64,000 nucleotides of DNA from positions 427,001 through 491,000 of the forward strand of contig JAOTOL010001467.1 of the NCBI GenBank assembly GCA_034440575.1, written 5' to 3'. This stretch comes from Imbricaverruca yamaguchii (lineage: Eukaryota > Arthropoda > Thecostraca > Neoverrucidae). The notes below the pieces were generated by a model. It ran no database searches. It saw nothing but the letters and a program-made list of their open reading frames with translations, and was not told the origin of the DNA. Below, in pieces: positions 48,401 to 55,499 of this stretch (the stretch's first letter is position 1; each line of letters starts with the position of its first letter). The position numbers and the translations under genes are program-made.

Positions 48401-51399
48401 TCATGCAAATGTGAAGGCCTGGTAGAATTATGGATGTTTTGCTAATATCTGATTTAACTACATCGCTTTCATGGATGTTTACTCCTTAACCCGTCCTGTC
48501 TTCAACTGCCCCTTCAGGTTTTTCGCGGATAGCGGACGAACGATGCGCAGCAGCATGCCCAAATTTGGCATACCTTTTCACACATTTTAAAAAGGTAAAA
48601 TTGTACTTTAAGATATTTCATAAATTATCAGACTTTCTTTTTCCAATGCAATGCTTTTTTTTGGTCAAGAACATGTAGTGACCACTCATGTCCTGTACAA
48701 ATGTTCACTTTTCAGTTTGCAAGCAAAATAACACCATAAAGGAAGTCAAATTAGGTAGCATAGCATACTTCTTATGAATTCAGTGAAACCTAACCTAACT
48801 TACCCTAGCCTAAGATCTCACACAAGGGGCAAATTGAGAAAAATATTCAACCCTTTTCAGCAATTCTTCAAATTAAAAGCTGAACACAACAAAGCCAAAC
48901 CTGTTTTTTAAAGAAAAAATTTGTTTTCTAAAATAAATGACCTAACCTAACCTTACAGGCTAGGTTAGGTCTAAAGTACTTTGTCAAATATGTGAGGTCT
49001 TAGGCTGGGCTAAGCTAGGTTAGGTTACAATGAATTTTTAAAAGCTTTTTCTTCATTTACTTTCTAAAATAAATGACCTAACTTTTATAAAACAACCAAT
49101 TTTAGCATACTGAAAAACCTGAGCTAGCCTAATCAAACCAACAGTAAACCCTTTGTTTATTTCATGGAGGAAAATGTGTGGAAAACTTGTCTTGTTAATG
49201 CCATGAAGCACAATAATACCCTAAAAAGCCATCATGCCTTTTTGTCAGTATATATTCTCCTAAATATACTTTTTGATACAATTTCCCTTTCCAATGGAAT
49301 AGCATGCATTTGAACCACACATGAGTGGTCAGATCATCTTTGCTATTTTATAAAGTGTGTTCTTATAAACTTGTCTTCAAATGCCTCATCTGAACCAAAA
49401 TACAAGTATCTGAAATATTTGGTCACATTTCTCTATTCCTTTAAAAGGAGCTCGATAGTGCATACACATTCTGATTGTGGATACCAGTGATGTGTGACCA
49501 CTTGCAGGTCAATCAAAATGTTGTTGTTGCATGGCATTGACTCCTTTGGTTGGTGTTGTACTAGCAATACCAGAAATACATGAGACTTCAGCCCCATCAT
49601 CATGGGTTAGGTTATAGATGTACTTTTTCAAGTTCATAACAGGTGTTCTTCAGAGCATATCCAACATCCAACACTGCCTGCTAATTGAAACCTAACCTAT
49701 CTTCCAGTCTGACTGCAAATCATGTCAATCATGACAATTTATGAAAATATCCAAGATTGTGCTTGGTGCCCAACCAAGATATCTATACATAATTTTTCAA
49801 TAATACAATAGAAACTTCAATGAATTTGCACTCCCTTGTACATGTGATGCACATTTTGTGTAGGTAGTTCCTAATCACAATACTATCATCATAAAAAACA
49901 TGCAGCCAAGTTGCATGTGCATTCACTGGTGGTGTATTGCAAAAATTATATTGATATTTACTGTTTGAACTGAATTTTCACCCTTACATGGATTTACACT
50001 GTTAATTTTCCACTGGGAATTTGGCAGAAGTATGGGAATCTGGATGAGATATAGGTGATGCAGAGTGGCCAGGTACTTGTGCAAATTGGAGTGTAATGAA
50101 GCCTCAGTCAGCTGTGTGCAAATACATTGCATGTATGTCACTCTGGATAGCTTGTATTCTTGTTTCCAAATTGTTTTTGGTAGCACACCATATTTTTCAC
50201 TTTTATCCCACATACAGTAGTTCAACATATCTGTGGATAAGTGGCAACTCCTTTGCCTTGAATGGTCACATAAGCTGTCAATACAACTAAAAAAGTAAGC
50301 CTGATGGAGTTCAACTATGATTAATATATTTGCATTATTTTAATTGCATTTGGTTTTATCTGAGGATTATAAATTGTCAATATTTATATATAATGCTATA
50401 TATGCTGAATATATTATATATGCATACATATATGTTATAATAACCCAGTGAGGTTATTCACTCATGTTCTTCCATGATATGCCAGTATTTGCTTTGAAGG
50501 AATTCCATGGCCATGAGATTCATAATTCCCTTCTCAAAGCATCAGAGCTTTGTAAGCTGCAGTTCAAACACTTGCTGGTCAGTCTGACACCATGAAGGTA
50601 CAAATGGACAAGCCACAGCCCAGACAATTTCATCAAGGTATGTAAATGTTTGCATCATTAGCTCATGAAATACAGTTTTACATCATAGCACATTTCCTTT
50701 GTATCTTACTTATGACATTATAAGTGTATTGACCACTGTTGACTTAAAAGTAATAATTTGCAGAGAAATTAAATGGTCTTAAAATCATCTTCACATAAAA
50801 AACTTTTTTTTAATCTGAAGGATCAAATTTTACTTTGATCTCCAAATTTACAGGTTGAGCTAAGTTCTGATAGTTTGTTAACTTTTTATTTTATTTTTAA
50901 ACACTCCTAATTAATCACTTCATATTTTCCTCACATCCTGAAAAGTATTAACTTGAACAGAAAATGAGTGGTCTGATCGTCTTAGGCACATTTAGAAGCA
51001 TTGCATTGGAATGATAATATTCCAAGAATTCACAGAACATCTCAAAGCACAAATTTACAAAACAAATTGAGCAAAAATCATAATATAAGTTCATGTGTCC
51101 ACCATCCAAAATCAAATGATACAACCACCAAAATAACCAACACAAAAATTAGCCTTTTAATAAATGAACCATGATGCAAAAGCAAAACACTGCCAACGAT
51201 CACAGTGGCTCACCCAGACCAATGGCCATAAACACTCACCTGTGTTATACACATGGAGCTCATCGACGATCCCCTCGTTTCCACCTCCAAAAACCACCAT
51301 GAGATCTTTTATGGCAACAGCACGATGCCCATGCCGTGGTCTTGGACATGGACCGCTGGCATTGCCAATCCTTTTCCATTTTAAAACGGGGGCAGACAT
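21373..51399 (-). CDS. Hcf: Host cell factor (HCF), kelch / fibronectin-III transcriptional co-regulator; one exon missing
   Basis: Chromatin-associated scaffold that links transcription factors to histone-modifying complexes. Exons in order: 51240-51399, 45738-45886, 43929-44089, 43557-43720, 42587-42826, 38136-38281, [gap], 34013-34164, 31659-31832, 30300-30414, 27107-28830, 21738-21945, 21373-21476. Exons 1-6 (340 codons) encode the six-bladed kelch propeller ([62 protein letters not shown]). The rest (about 825 codons) holds the [16 protein letters not shown] motif, [12 protein letters not shown], a low-complexity acidic region with two QLDG Taspase1-like sites, two fibronectin-III segments ([35 protein letters not shown]) and a basic tail. 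Exon 6 ends phase 0 but exon 7 starts phase 1, so an exon of 3n+1 nt is lost. The KDLWYLE/first FN3 half expected there is absent from the window. Start at 51399 because [10 protein letters not shown] matches family N-termini. Confidence 0.93.
21738..21945 (-). CDS. Hcf: HCF exon: second C-terminal fibronectin-III segment
   Basis: Begins after TTCCCAG with [20 protein letters not shown]. It contains [29 protein letters not shown] and [14 protein letters not shown], nearly identical to the end of animal HCF proteins. Donor G/GTGAGT, phase 1. In the family this region pairs with the N-terminal self-association sequence. Confidence 0.95.
21946..27106 (-). other. HCF intron built mostly of a 46 bp array
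   Basis: 5.16 kb intron. The 5' 4.5 kb (22604-27106) is a minisatellite starting exactly at the 5' splice site. The 3' 650 bp is ordinary unique sequence with acceptor GTGTTCCCAG at 21946. Confidence 0.85.
22604..27120 (-). repeat. 46 bp minisatellite, about 97 copies, each carrying a 5' splice-site copy
   Basis: Unit period 46 bp, with a few truncated or indel-bearing units. In HCF sense orientation each unit contains ACCCAGACCCAG/GTCAGTG, identical to the last bases of exon 27107-28830 and its donor, then TACACTGCACGGCCC. It also contains the 12 bp palindrome CAGTGTACACTG. Variation is concentrated at GCC/ACC and TACTGGCAG/TGCTGGCGG positions. Because 46 is 3n+1 and the sense strand lacks stops, very long false frames run through it. 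Confidence 0.97.
27107..28830 (-). CDS. Hcf: HCF large exon (low-complexity region, Taspase1-like sites, fibronectin-III)
   Basis: 574 codons. Codons 1-160 are Gly/Val/Thr-rich ([27 protein letters not shown]). An acidic Pro/Ala/Glu-rich stretch follows, with two copies of [10 protein letters not shown] (28199-28228 and 28124-28153) 25 residues apart. From about codon 450 comes [10 protein letters not shown]..., [47 protein letters not shown] and [20 protein letters not shown], the conserved FN3 unit. Acceptor GCGTCGGCAG; donor CCCAG/GTCAGT. Very GC-rich; a 645-codon plus-strand frame here is its shadow. Confidence 0.93.
29590..30260. repeat. Degenerate minisatellite, ~35-45 bp unit
   Basis: Repeated TGTGGTACTGAGGT, GGTGGC(A/G)CTGGGGCAGA and TACTGAGGTACGAAGGCGG blocks of variable spacing. 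Confidence 0.85.
29740..29800 (-). mobile_element. Isolated LINE 3' tail in the array
   Basis: On the minus strand: ATGGGCGCAAAGTAACCC, then GTCGACGCGCCCCTAAAC, then TCCAATCCACCACC. The stem GGGCGC...GCGCCC is intact. It interrupts the surrounding minisatellite. Confidence 0.7.
30300..30414 (-). CDS. Hcf: HCF exon 9
   Basis: Reads [15 protein letters not shown], then [21 protein letters not shown]. The last part aligns with GPLPAGTILKLVTS of vertebrate HCF-1. Acceptor GCGCCACAG at 30415; donor ACCG/GTCAGT, phase 1, agreeing with the next exon. Confidence 0.88.
30420..30830. repeat. 79 bp tandem repeat, about 5 copies
   Basis: Units contain GCTCAGTCACCATGATAACC, AACAGCACGGCCCGTAA and CCCCACTAGAGCTAGCACA, almost identical between copies. 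It ends within about 20 bp of the exon 9 acceptor. Confidence 0.95.
31659..31832 (-). CDS. Hcf: HCF exon 8
   Basis: 58 codons, phase 0 at both ends: [16 protein letters not shown], then [20 protein letters not shown], then [10 protein letters not shown]. Matches the conserved [12 protein letters not shown] block of HCF. Acceptor CTGTCGTCAG, donor ACG/GTACGT. Confidence 0.92.
31846..32240 (-). repeat. 48 bp minisatellite, ~8 copies, next to the exon 8 acceptor
   Basis: Sense-strand units contain CACTAACCCACTGTGT, then CTCTACCACAG/GTTACACC, resembling branch point plus acceptor. The last unit merges into the genuine acceptor (GCTAACCCATGCTGTCGTCAG). Degraded relatives continue to about 32740. 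Confidence 0.9.
32740..34018 (-). repeat. 70 bp minisatellite, ~18 copies, each with a 5' splice-site copy
   Basis: Begins at the donor of exon 34013-34164. Sense units carry CTCAAG/GTACT(C/G)TACACTC, the same as the exon end and donor, then ACACGCCGTGGACTGTAC and CACGTGCTGCGCTGCGGG. Copies nearest the exon are most like the splice site; those past 32950 are more diverged (CAG/GTACTGCACACTGA). Confidence 0.95.
34013..34164 (-). CDS. Hcf: HCF exon 7
   Basis: 50 full codons: [17 protein letters not shown], then [20 protein letters not shown], then [28 protein letters not shown] is a hallmark of HCF. The acceptor TTCACATCGCAG/TC requires one base from the preceding exon, which exon 6 (ending phase 0) does not supply. 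Confidence 0.9.
34270..37610. repeat. 58 bp minisatellite, about 57 copies
   Basis: Plus-strand units read GTGTGGTACACCACACCC, ACACCCCAGGTGAGACGCC, then repeated ACCACACC. GTGTGGT-AC-ACCACAC forms a small hairpin in every unit. CCAGGTGAGAC is the same 11-mer as the donor of HCF exon 38136-38281, but on the opposite strand to the gene. Units vary by 5-10 bp deletions. Confidence 0.97.
37609..37667 (-). mobile_element. Isolated LINE 3' tail, near-consensus
   Basis: On the minus strand: GGGCGCTAAATGACC, TTGTAGTCGGCGCGCCC, TTAAGCCCAAATA and (ATCA)n. Almost identical to the copy at 54632-54685. It lies at the edge of the 58 bp array. Confidence 0.85.
38136..38281 (-). CDS. Hcf: HCF exon 6 (last kelch blade)
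   Basis: Completes Glu and reads [15 protein letters not shown], then [20 protein letters not shown] and [14 protein letters not shown]. Ends phase 0 with donor AACCAG/GTGAGAC. Confidence 0.95.
38318..38410. repeat. (GA)n / purine-rich low complexity
   Basis: About 90 bp of GA and GGGGAGG runs beginning about 40 bp upstream (gene sense) of exon 6. The complementary pyrimidine tract may contribute to the exon 6 acceptor region. Confidence 0.9.
38420..41760. other. HCF intron interior, nothing recognised outside the SINE
   Basis: Mostly AT-rich unique sequence. TATTCTCCGACTCCA occurs twice (about 41270 and 41331) as short direct repeats. No exon of HCF or of any other gene is seen. Confidence 0.6.
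40116..40288 (-). mobile_element. tRNA-derived SINE, copy 2, with target-site duplication
   Basis: Minus-strand element homologous to 43141-43298, with A-box-like TAGCCTAGTGGTAAG and B-box-like GGTTCGAGTCTCG. Flanked by perfect 10 bp repeats AATTCCACCT (40116-40125 and 40279-40288). It lies in the HCF intron 38282-42586. Confidence 0.85.
41765..42385. repeat. 23 bp minisatellite (interrupted)
   Basis: AGCCAGGAGTGTGATAAGTG-type units run at 41765-42060 and resume at 42310-42385. Between them is a segment of TCACCTGGTG/GTGTGATGT motifs (42120-42235) that resembles the 58 bp array in the opposite orientation. Confidence 0.9.
42262..42322 (-). mobile_element. Degenerate LINE 3' tail
   Basis: Minus strand: TTGACGCTTTATGACC, CAGTGTACCCTGGGCCC, AAATAACTATCCAAACC. 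It interrupts the 23 bp array. Confidence 0.55.
42587..42826 (-). CDS. Hcf: HCF exon 5 (kelch blades)
   Basis: Reads [55 protein letters not shown] and [11 protein letters not shown]. The CRLGDLW and FGGWVP motifs are near identical to fly and human HCF. Acceptor CGGCAG/GG; donor CTCG/GTGAGG, phase 1. Confidence 0.95.
43030..43520. repeat. 24 bp minisatellite split by a SINE
   Basis: Units such as GCGTCTGTCTGTACGAGGTC (24 bp period) lie in HCF intron 42827-43556. Being 3n, the minus strand reads (DLVQTDVA)n without stops, but donor-side sequence has a stop in the retained frame. Interrupted by SINE copy 3. Confidence 0.9.
43141..43298 (-). mobile_element. tRNA-derived SINE, copy 3 (best preserved)
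   Basis: Minus strand: GGGGACGAGTGGCCTAAGGG, TTGTGGGTTCGAGTCTCACC, then CGACCAATCGGCGTAAGAG and CGATGTCGTAAAAGCC-like body. The A and B boxes are clear. It sits in the 24 bp array, so the flanking TGTACGAGGTT repeats cannot be told from array units. Confidence 0.85.
43557..43720 (-). CDS. Hcf: HCF exon 4 (kelch blade)
   Basis: Reads [20 protein letters not shown], then [20 protein letters not shown] and QLIIYGG. Acceptor CGGCCAG/C completes Arg; donor GGAG/GTGGGC, phase 1. Confidence 0.95.
43929..44089 (-). CDS. Hcf: HCF exon 3 (kelch blade)
   Basis: Reads [40 protein letters not shown] and [14 protein letters not shown]. Acceptor GTGACACAG, donor CCCCG/GTGAGT, phase 2. Confidence 0.95.
44090..45737 (-). 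other. HCF intron, nothing recognised
   Basis: Unique sequence with a short direct repeat near 45500-45580 (GTACATGCT(G/A)AATATACAG...AGCTGAGGG). No gene, RNA or mobile element identified. Confidence 0.6.
45738..45886 (-). CDS. Hcf: HCF exon 2 (kelch blade)
   Basis: Reads [40 protein letters not shown] and [10 protein letters not shown]. Acceptor TTTGTTTCAG, donor GCAG/GTAAGG, phase 0. Confidence 0.96.
46150..46800 (+). mobile_element. Decayed non-LTR retrotransposon reverse-transcriptase fragment
   Basis: Plus-strand frames read [20 protein letters not shown] (a YxDD-type catalytic motif, here YTDD), then [16 protein letters not shown] and [12 protein letters not shown], in the order expected of LINE RT. 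Several stops and frameshifts. It lies in HCF intron 1. Confidence 0.55.
47450..47665. repeat. Degenerate ~23 bp minisatellite
   Basis: Repeats of CCACAT(A/G)CA(C/T)CCAGTATCC-like blocks with variable spacing, in HCF intron 1. Confidence 0.75.
48640..51020. repeat. Diverged inverted repeat pair in HCF intron 1
   Basis: 48648-48720 (TTCCAATGCAATGCTT...GACCACTCATG) is similar to the reverse complement of 50955-51025, with a related copy at 49278-49345 (ACATGAGTGGTCAGATC). About 70% similar by eye. It may be the ends of an old 2.3 kb element or several copies of a short one. Confidence 0.45.
51240..51399 (-). CDS. Hcf: HCF exon 1 (start codon, first kelch blade)
   Basis: [16 protein letters not shown], then [20 protein letters not shown] and [16 protein letters not shown]. 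Donor CACAG/GTGAGT, phase 1. Upstream TTAG could also be read as an acceptor, but the short M-x-AP-lead before KWKR fits HCF N-termini. Confidence 0.92.
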
Positions 51400-51853
51400 C
51401 CCTAACACATAACAAACACATTCGTCGTCCACGGCGGCCAAAGGCGGCAAACAAACTGGTGTTGACGCCAAATTATACCCAGAATGCAGTATGGCAGATT
51501 GTTCCAATAGAAGGAAGTTCTGTTGTATGCATTTCAAATATTGATTGTTTTAGCAATTAGGATTGAACTGATAATAAAAGTATAGAATATAACGCCAGTT
51601 TTCTGCAGCTTAATAAATAAAAAATACAGGAATAATGAGTTACTCTGCTTTGTGCATACCTTCTAGAATAGAAGGAACAACGGACGGGTAGCATCTGGTA
51701 GCATTTATTTCCCTACTTCTTTCTACCAGTCTTTCTACTTCGGTCACTTCGGTGAGCGAAAGAGCAAATGAACAACTGCTTCAGGTTTTGTGACAGGTGC
51801 TGGTCTAGAAATTGTCATGGAAGGTACATGTCCGGAGAGCCGCCCTTGTCTGT

Positions 51854-51896
51854 ACTGGAAAAGTATGCCACACTTCCTGTGGCATACTTTTCCAGT
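51854..51896. repeat. Perfect 19 bp inverted repeat, 5 nt loop
   Basis: ACTGGAAAAGTATGCCACA, loop CTTCC, exact complement. It lies about 450 bp upstream of the HCF start codon. Confidence 0.9.
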
Positions 51897-51949
51897 GCTT
51901 CCAGTTTTCCAGGTCCAGAAAACGCCTTTGCCTTCTATGCGGCGCCTCT

Positions 51950-52200
51950 GGCTGACAAATTAATACGGGGGAGAGGGAGTTCCACACCAGCCTTTCTGGA
52001 GGGGAGGAATTTCATCCAAAAGGGGACCCTTTTCTACTTAGGGTGGCAGGTCTGGCTGAAGAAAAAATTGACAGAGAACACTCGAACCCTCCCAGAGGGG
52101 CGCCTTCTCCCGGCCGGAGGGACATCCATCTTCCATTGGGGCACATGTCCCCAGTGCCCCCGCCCTATAGACGACCCTGTATTATAGCGAGTAAAACCGG
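51950..52200 (+). repeat. Dispersed repeat shared with 55790-56130
   Basis: Shared blocks: GGCGCC(T)TCTCCCGGCCGGAG, ATCTTCCAT, and GCACATG(T/C)CC(C/T)CAGTG. Origin unknown. Confidence 0.6.
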
Positions 52201-53321
52201 GGGTGAGGCCACTGGGGGAGGGGAGACGAAAGCGTCAACCGACACATGTGTATTTTTGTTTTATTGCAAAATAGCAAGCATACCTACCTTGCATGATAAA
52301 AAGTGGGTAGACTAAGAACTGAGGCGGTTATTTCACAGAGCCAAATACCAGCATGAAGCGCGCAAGTAGCTTTTGAGATGGCATAGAAGCATAGGTTGAA
52401 TAAGCGAAACCAAGTGTTAAAAGTGCAGTCAGTCGAATCTCCCTATGTATCATTCATGGACATAGGTCAGGGACGGCTCCAGCAATTTGCACGGTGAGCG
52501 CTCATTTGGCGGGGGAGGGGTCGACACCTTCAATGAGGGGTGAGGAAAACGGTGGTGCAGTCGAGCACACATGGCACCTTTGCCTATCAAAATGCACCTA
52601 TTCTTCTGAGTCTTGCTGAAAAACTCGTTGAGGGGGATGCACTTGATCTTCACCGAAGAGACGCCTTTTCTGGCAGAGGAGCTTTGGTAGCACACCAACA
52701 GTGATTCGTATCATGTGTGTATGCACAGCATCCCACCCGCTGGGAGCACTGGGGCATCCCCATAATTTCTTGAAAGTGAGAAACCCCAGCTACCTGAGGA
52801 TGATCACCGCAAAATTATACTTAATCATCATAAAGTGAAAATATATGTGCCAGAGAATCACCAAAAACACTAAAAGCCGCTGTGGCCAATCAACTGGCTT
52901 CACAGGCTATCTGTCGCCATAAGATCTTCGAGTGGTCAATCAGCAAACGTTATGAATTTCTGCCTTAAGGCTATTCCTTAATGAAATGAACCTTGACCAT
53001 CGTGTGTTTTCGCTTTGGTGAGAAGTTATGCTCTACGAGACAAGGAATTTGCATTGTCGTAAGGCTTTATGCGTCTTAGGTTACATTCCCCTGCGCATAT
53101 ATCGATATGTCTTGAACAAACGTGACTGAGTGGCTTTGAATATCTCCAAGACCACGAAGGGGATTCATGGGCAGCCATACACACGCACGTAGTGAACGTA
53201 CTCGTATTCGTATTTGGCGACGAGTTCGCTACTAACGTATCTGTGTTGGCATTGGCATCCAACGACGGTCTTATGCTCGTTCGAATCAATCACCACAAAT
53301 GTTTCTCCTTGTGGTGAGTAC

Positions 53322-53364
53322 ACTGGAAGCAATTACATGGGTCTCTCATGTAGTTGCTTCCAGT
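53322..53364. repeat. 18 bp inverted repeat, 7 nt loop
   Basis: ACTGGAAGCAATTACATG pairs with CATGTAGTTGCTTCCAGT (one G-U). A second small hairpin (CACCACAA...TTGTGGTG) immediately precedes it. Confidence 0.85.
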
Positions 53365-53461
53365 TCTCATTACCACCTTAACGGTGAAAAGCCAGCGCAA
53401 ACCGGCTTCTTCGATCGCCTCCCACTGTTTTCGTTATTCACCCAAACCGGCCAAAATATGG

Positions 53462-54830
53462 TATCAAGCGATAGCCTGTGGTGAACCATCGTGTAGCATT
53501 TCAAACGGGTTCATGTCAAAATAAAACTTCAAGGTCAAAGGTTAGTTTGATTTATTAGATGGCGAAATTGAAGCGATATCGACCAAATGCGAGGTTCAGG
53601 TGCTATCGCTTCAACATTACGTGGGCGTCATTCGAGGTATCTTGTTAAGCGGTATCAGAAAGCTAGGCAATCGAAGTATCTTTCAGGGGGAAAGGCCAAG
53701 CTGACCCTTCCGTTGCTTCAATTTGTTTTTTTTTCGCTCAAATATATTCAAATTCGGTATCAAGCGATAGGCAGTGGTGAATAATCGAGCAACATTTCAA
53801 ACCGGGATTTGTCAACATTGAAGGCTTGATTGAGTTATTCGATGACCTCGCATTTCGTCGCTATGGCTTCGATTTGCGGATACTGGATGTTATTCGACGT
53901 TGCTTGTGCAGTATCAGAAAGTTGATAATTCGAAATAATCTCGACGGGTCAAAATTCAAGGTGATTTCTTCAGTCGCCTCGCAATTTCCTTTGCCCAAGC
54001 CTGCCAAGATCTACTATCAAGCGATAATCCATGGAGAATCCTCGATTAACATTTTGAAACCTGCATATGTCTAGATCAAACCTCAAGGTCAAAGACCAGT
54101 TTGATTTTGTCGAAGTCCTCGCGATTCGTTGAATTGGGCTCAGTTCGCACGAAGTGAGTGTCATTCGACGTGGCTTGTGTCTTATTTTAATGTTACGAAA
54201 TCGAACTAATTCCAAAGGTCCAAGGTCAAAGCGATTTCTCCGGTCGCCTCGCAGTTTTTCTTCGCCCTAATCTACTCACATCTGGTATCAAGCAATAGCT
54301 CGTGGTGAATCATGAGTATCATTTCAAACCGGACATGCCAATGTGAAACTACGAGATCGAAGGCTAGCTTAAATTGTTCGAAGTCATCGCGCCTCGTCGA
54401 CAAGTCTTCAATCATCAGCAAGCTGGTGTCATTCGACGTACCGTGAGGTAGTCTAGCAAACTGTTCAGAAATCGCTTTAAATCTCGAAGTTAAAGGTCGA
54501 ACTCACCTCTTCGGTCGCCCCGCGTTTCATCGTTTCCTTGCAAAACTACTCACGCTTCGTATCACGAGATATCCCGTGGGCAACCGTCGAGTAACATTTT
54601 AACTCGGGACATGTCAGGTCAAATCTCAATGGGCGCTAAATGACCTTGTAGTCGGCGCGCCCTTAAGCCCAAATAATCAATCAATCAGGTAAAATCTCAA
54701 TGTCTATGGCCAATTTTATTTTTCAGTCCTTGCGTTTCGTCGCTATGGCTTTAATAAACAGTATGTGCATGTGATTCGACGTGACTTGCCGTACGATATC
54801 AAAAAGTTGAGATATCGAATAGGAATGTAT
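53462..54830. repeat. Decayed satellite, ~270 bp monomers, about 5 copies
   Basis: Monomer starts TATCAAGCGATA at about 53462, 53759, 54015, 54288 and 54558 (as TATCACGAGATA). Each has (A)CATTTCAAACCGG, TCAAGGTCAAAG, GTCATTCGACGT and CGGTCGCCTCGC in the same order. Interrupted by a LINE tail (54632-54685) and a LINE fragment (54826-55447), after which satellite sequence seems to resume. Confidence 0.8.
54632..54685 (+). mobile_element. 54 bp LINE 3' tail insertion with 17 bp target-site duplication
   Basis: GGCGCTAAATGACC, GTAGTCGGCGCGCCC, TTAAGCCCAAATAATCAATC. Flanked by CAGGTCAAATCTCAATG (54615-54631) and CAGGTAAAATCTCAATG (54686-54702), 16/17 identical. Shows that a tail-only unit was inserted by target-primed reverse transcription. 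Confidence 0.9.
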
Positions 54831-55447
54831 CATACAGAAGTGAGGAAGTGATCAGGAAGCTTTACTGTGCATACGTCAGGCCACATTTGGAATGCTGCAT
54901 CCAAGCTTGGTCTCCTAGCTATGAAAAAGATTGTTTGCTTTTAGAGAGAGTACAAAAGAGGGCTACAAAAATGGTTAATGGCATAAGCAACCTGGCATAT
55001 GAGGAAAGATTGAAGAAATTGAATATGTTTTCACTTAGATATAGAAGGCTGAGAGGAGATATCATCGAGGTCTTTAAATTTGTCTATGGTCTGGAGAGGG
55101 GATACCTTGGGGAAATGTTTGAATTGAACAGAAATGATGCAATTAGGGGTCATAAATTCAAAATTAAAGTTAACCACAGCAAAACAAGGTTAAGGCAAAC
55201 TTTCTTCACCAACAGGGTAGTAGAACACTGGAACCAGCTGCCAGAAAACATTGTCAGTAGCAGCACATTGAACATCTTTAAAAACAGCATAGACAATCAT
55301 TATAAGAATAAAGGGCTTGCTTTTCAGTATTACAGGAAGGGCTGATTGACATATTTGGTGGGCAACTGGTTCAGTGTACATAGTGCAACCAAGAAGGGCC
55401 CTTGTGGCTCATAGTTGCACTAATCTTTTATGTCTTTATGTCTTTAT
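54826..55447 (+). mobile_element. 5'-truncated CR1/L2-like LINE, C-terminal RT part, with 9 bp duplication
   Basis: An open frame at 54848-55345 reads IRKLYCAYVRPHLECCIQAW, LLERVQKRATKM, YEERLKKLNMFSLRYRRLRG, DIIEVFKF and VVEHWNQLPENIVSSSTLN, the conserved C-terminal part of CR1/L2-type reverse transcriptases. The 3' end is a short (CTTTATGT)n repeat, typical of the CR1 group. GAATAGGAA flanks both sides (54817-54825, 55448-55456). The intact frame indicates a fairly recent insertion. Confidence 0.85.
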
Positions 55448-55499
55448 GAATAGGAAGATCAAATCTAATTTTGTTCGCAGCCGTTGTGATACCAGGCAC

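Larger units (their letters stand above)
51400..53460. other. HCF upstream flank, no gene recognised
   Basis: Contains a 19 bp perfect hairpin (51854-51896), a repeat segment shared with 55790-56130 (GGCGCCTT(C/A)TCCCGGCCGG), and an 18 bp hairpin (53322-53364). No clear core promoter for HCF was found. Confidence 0.55.
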
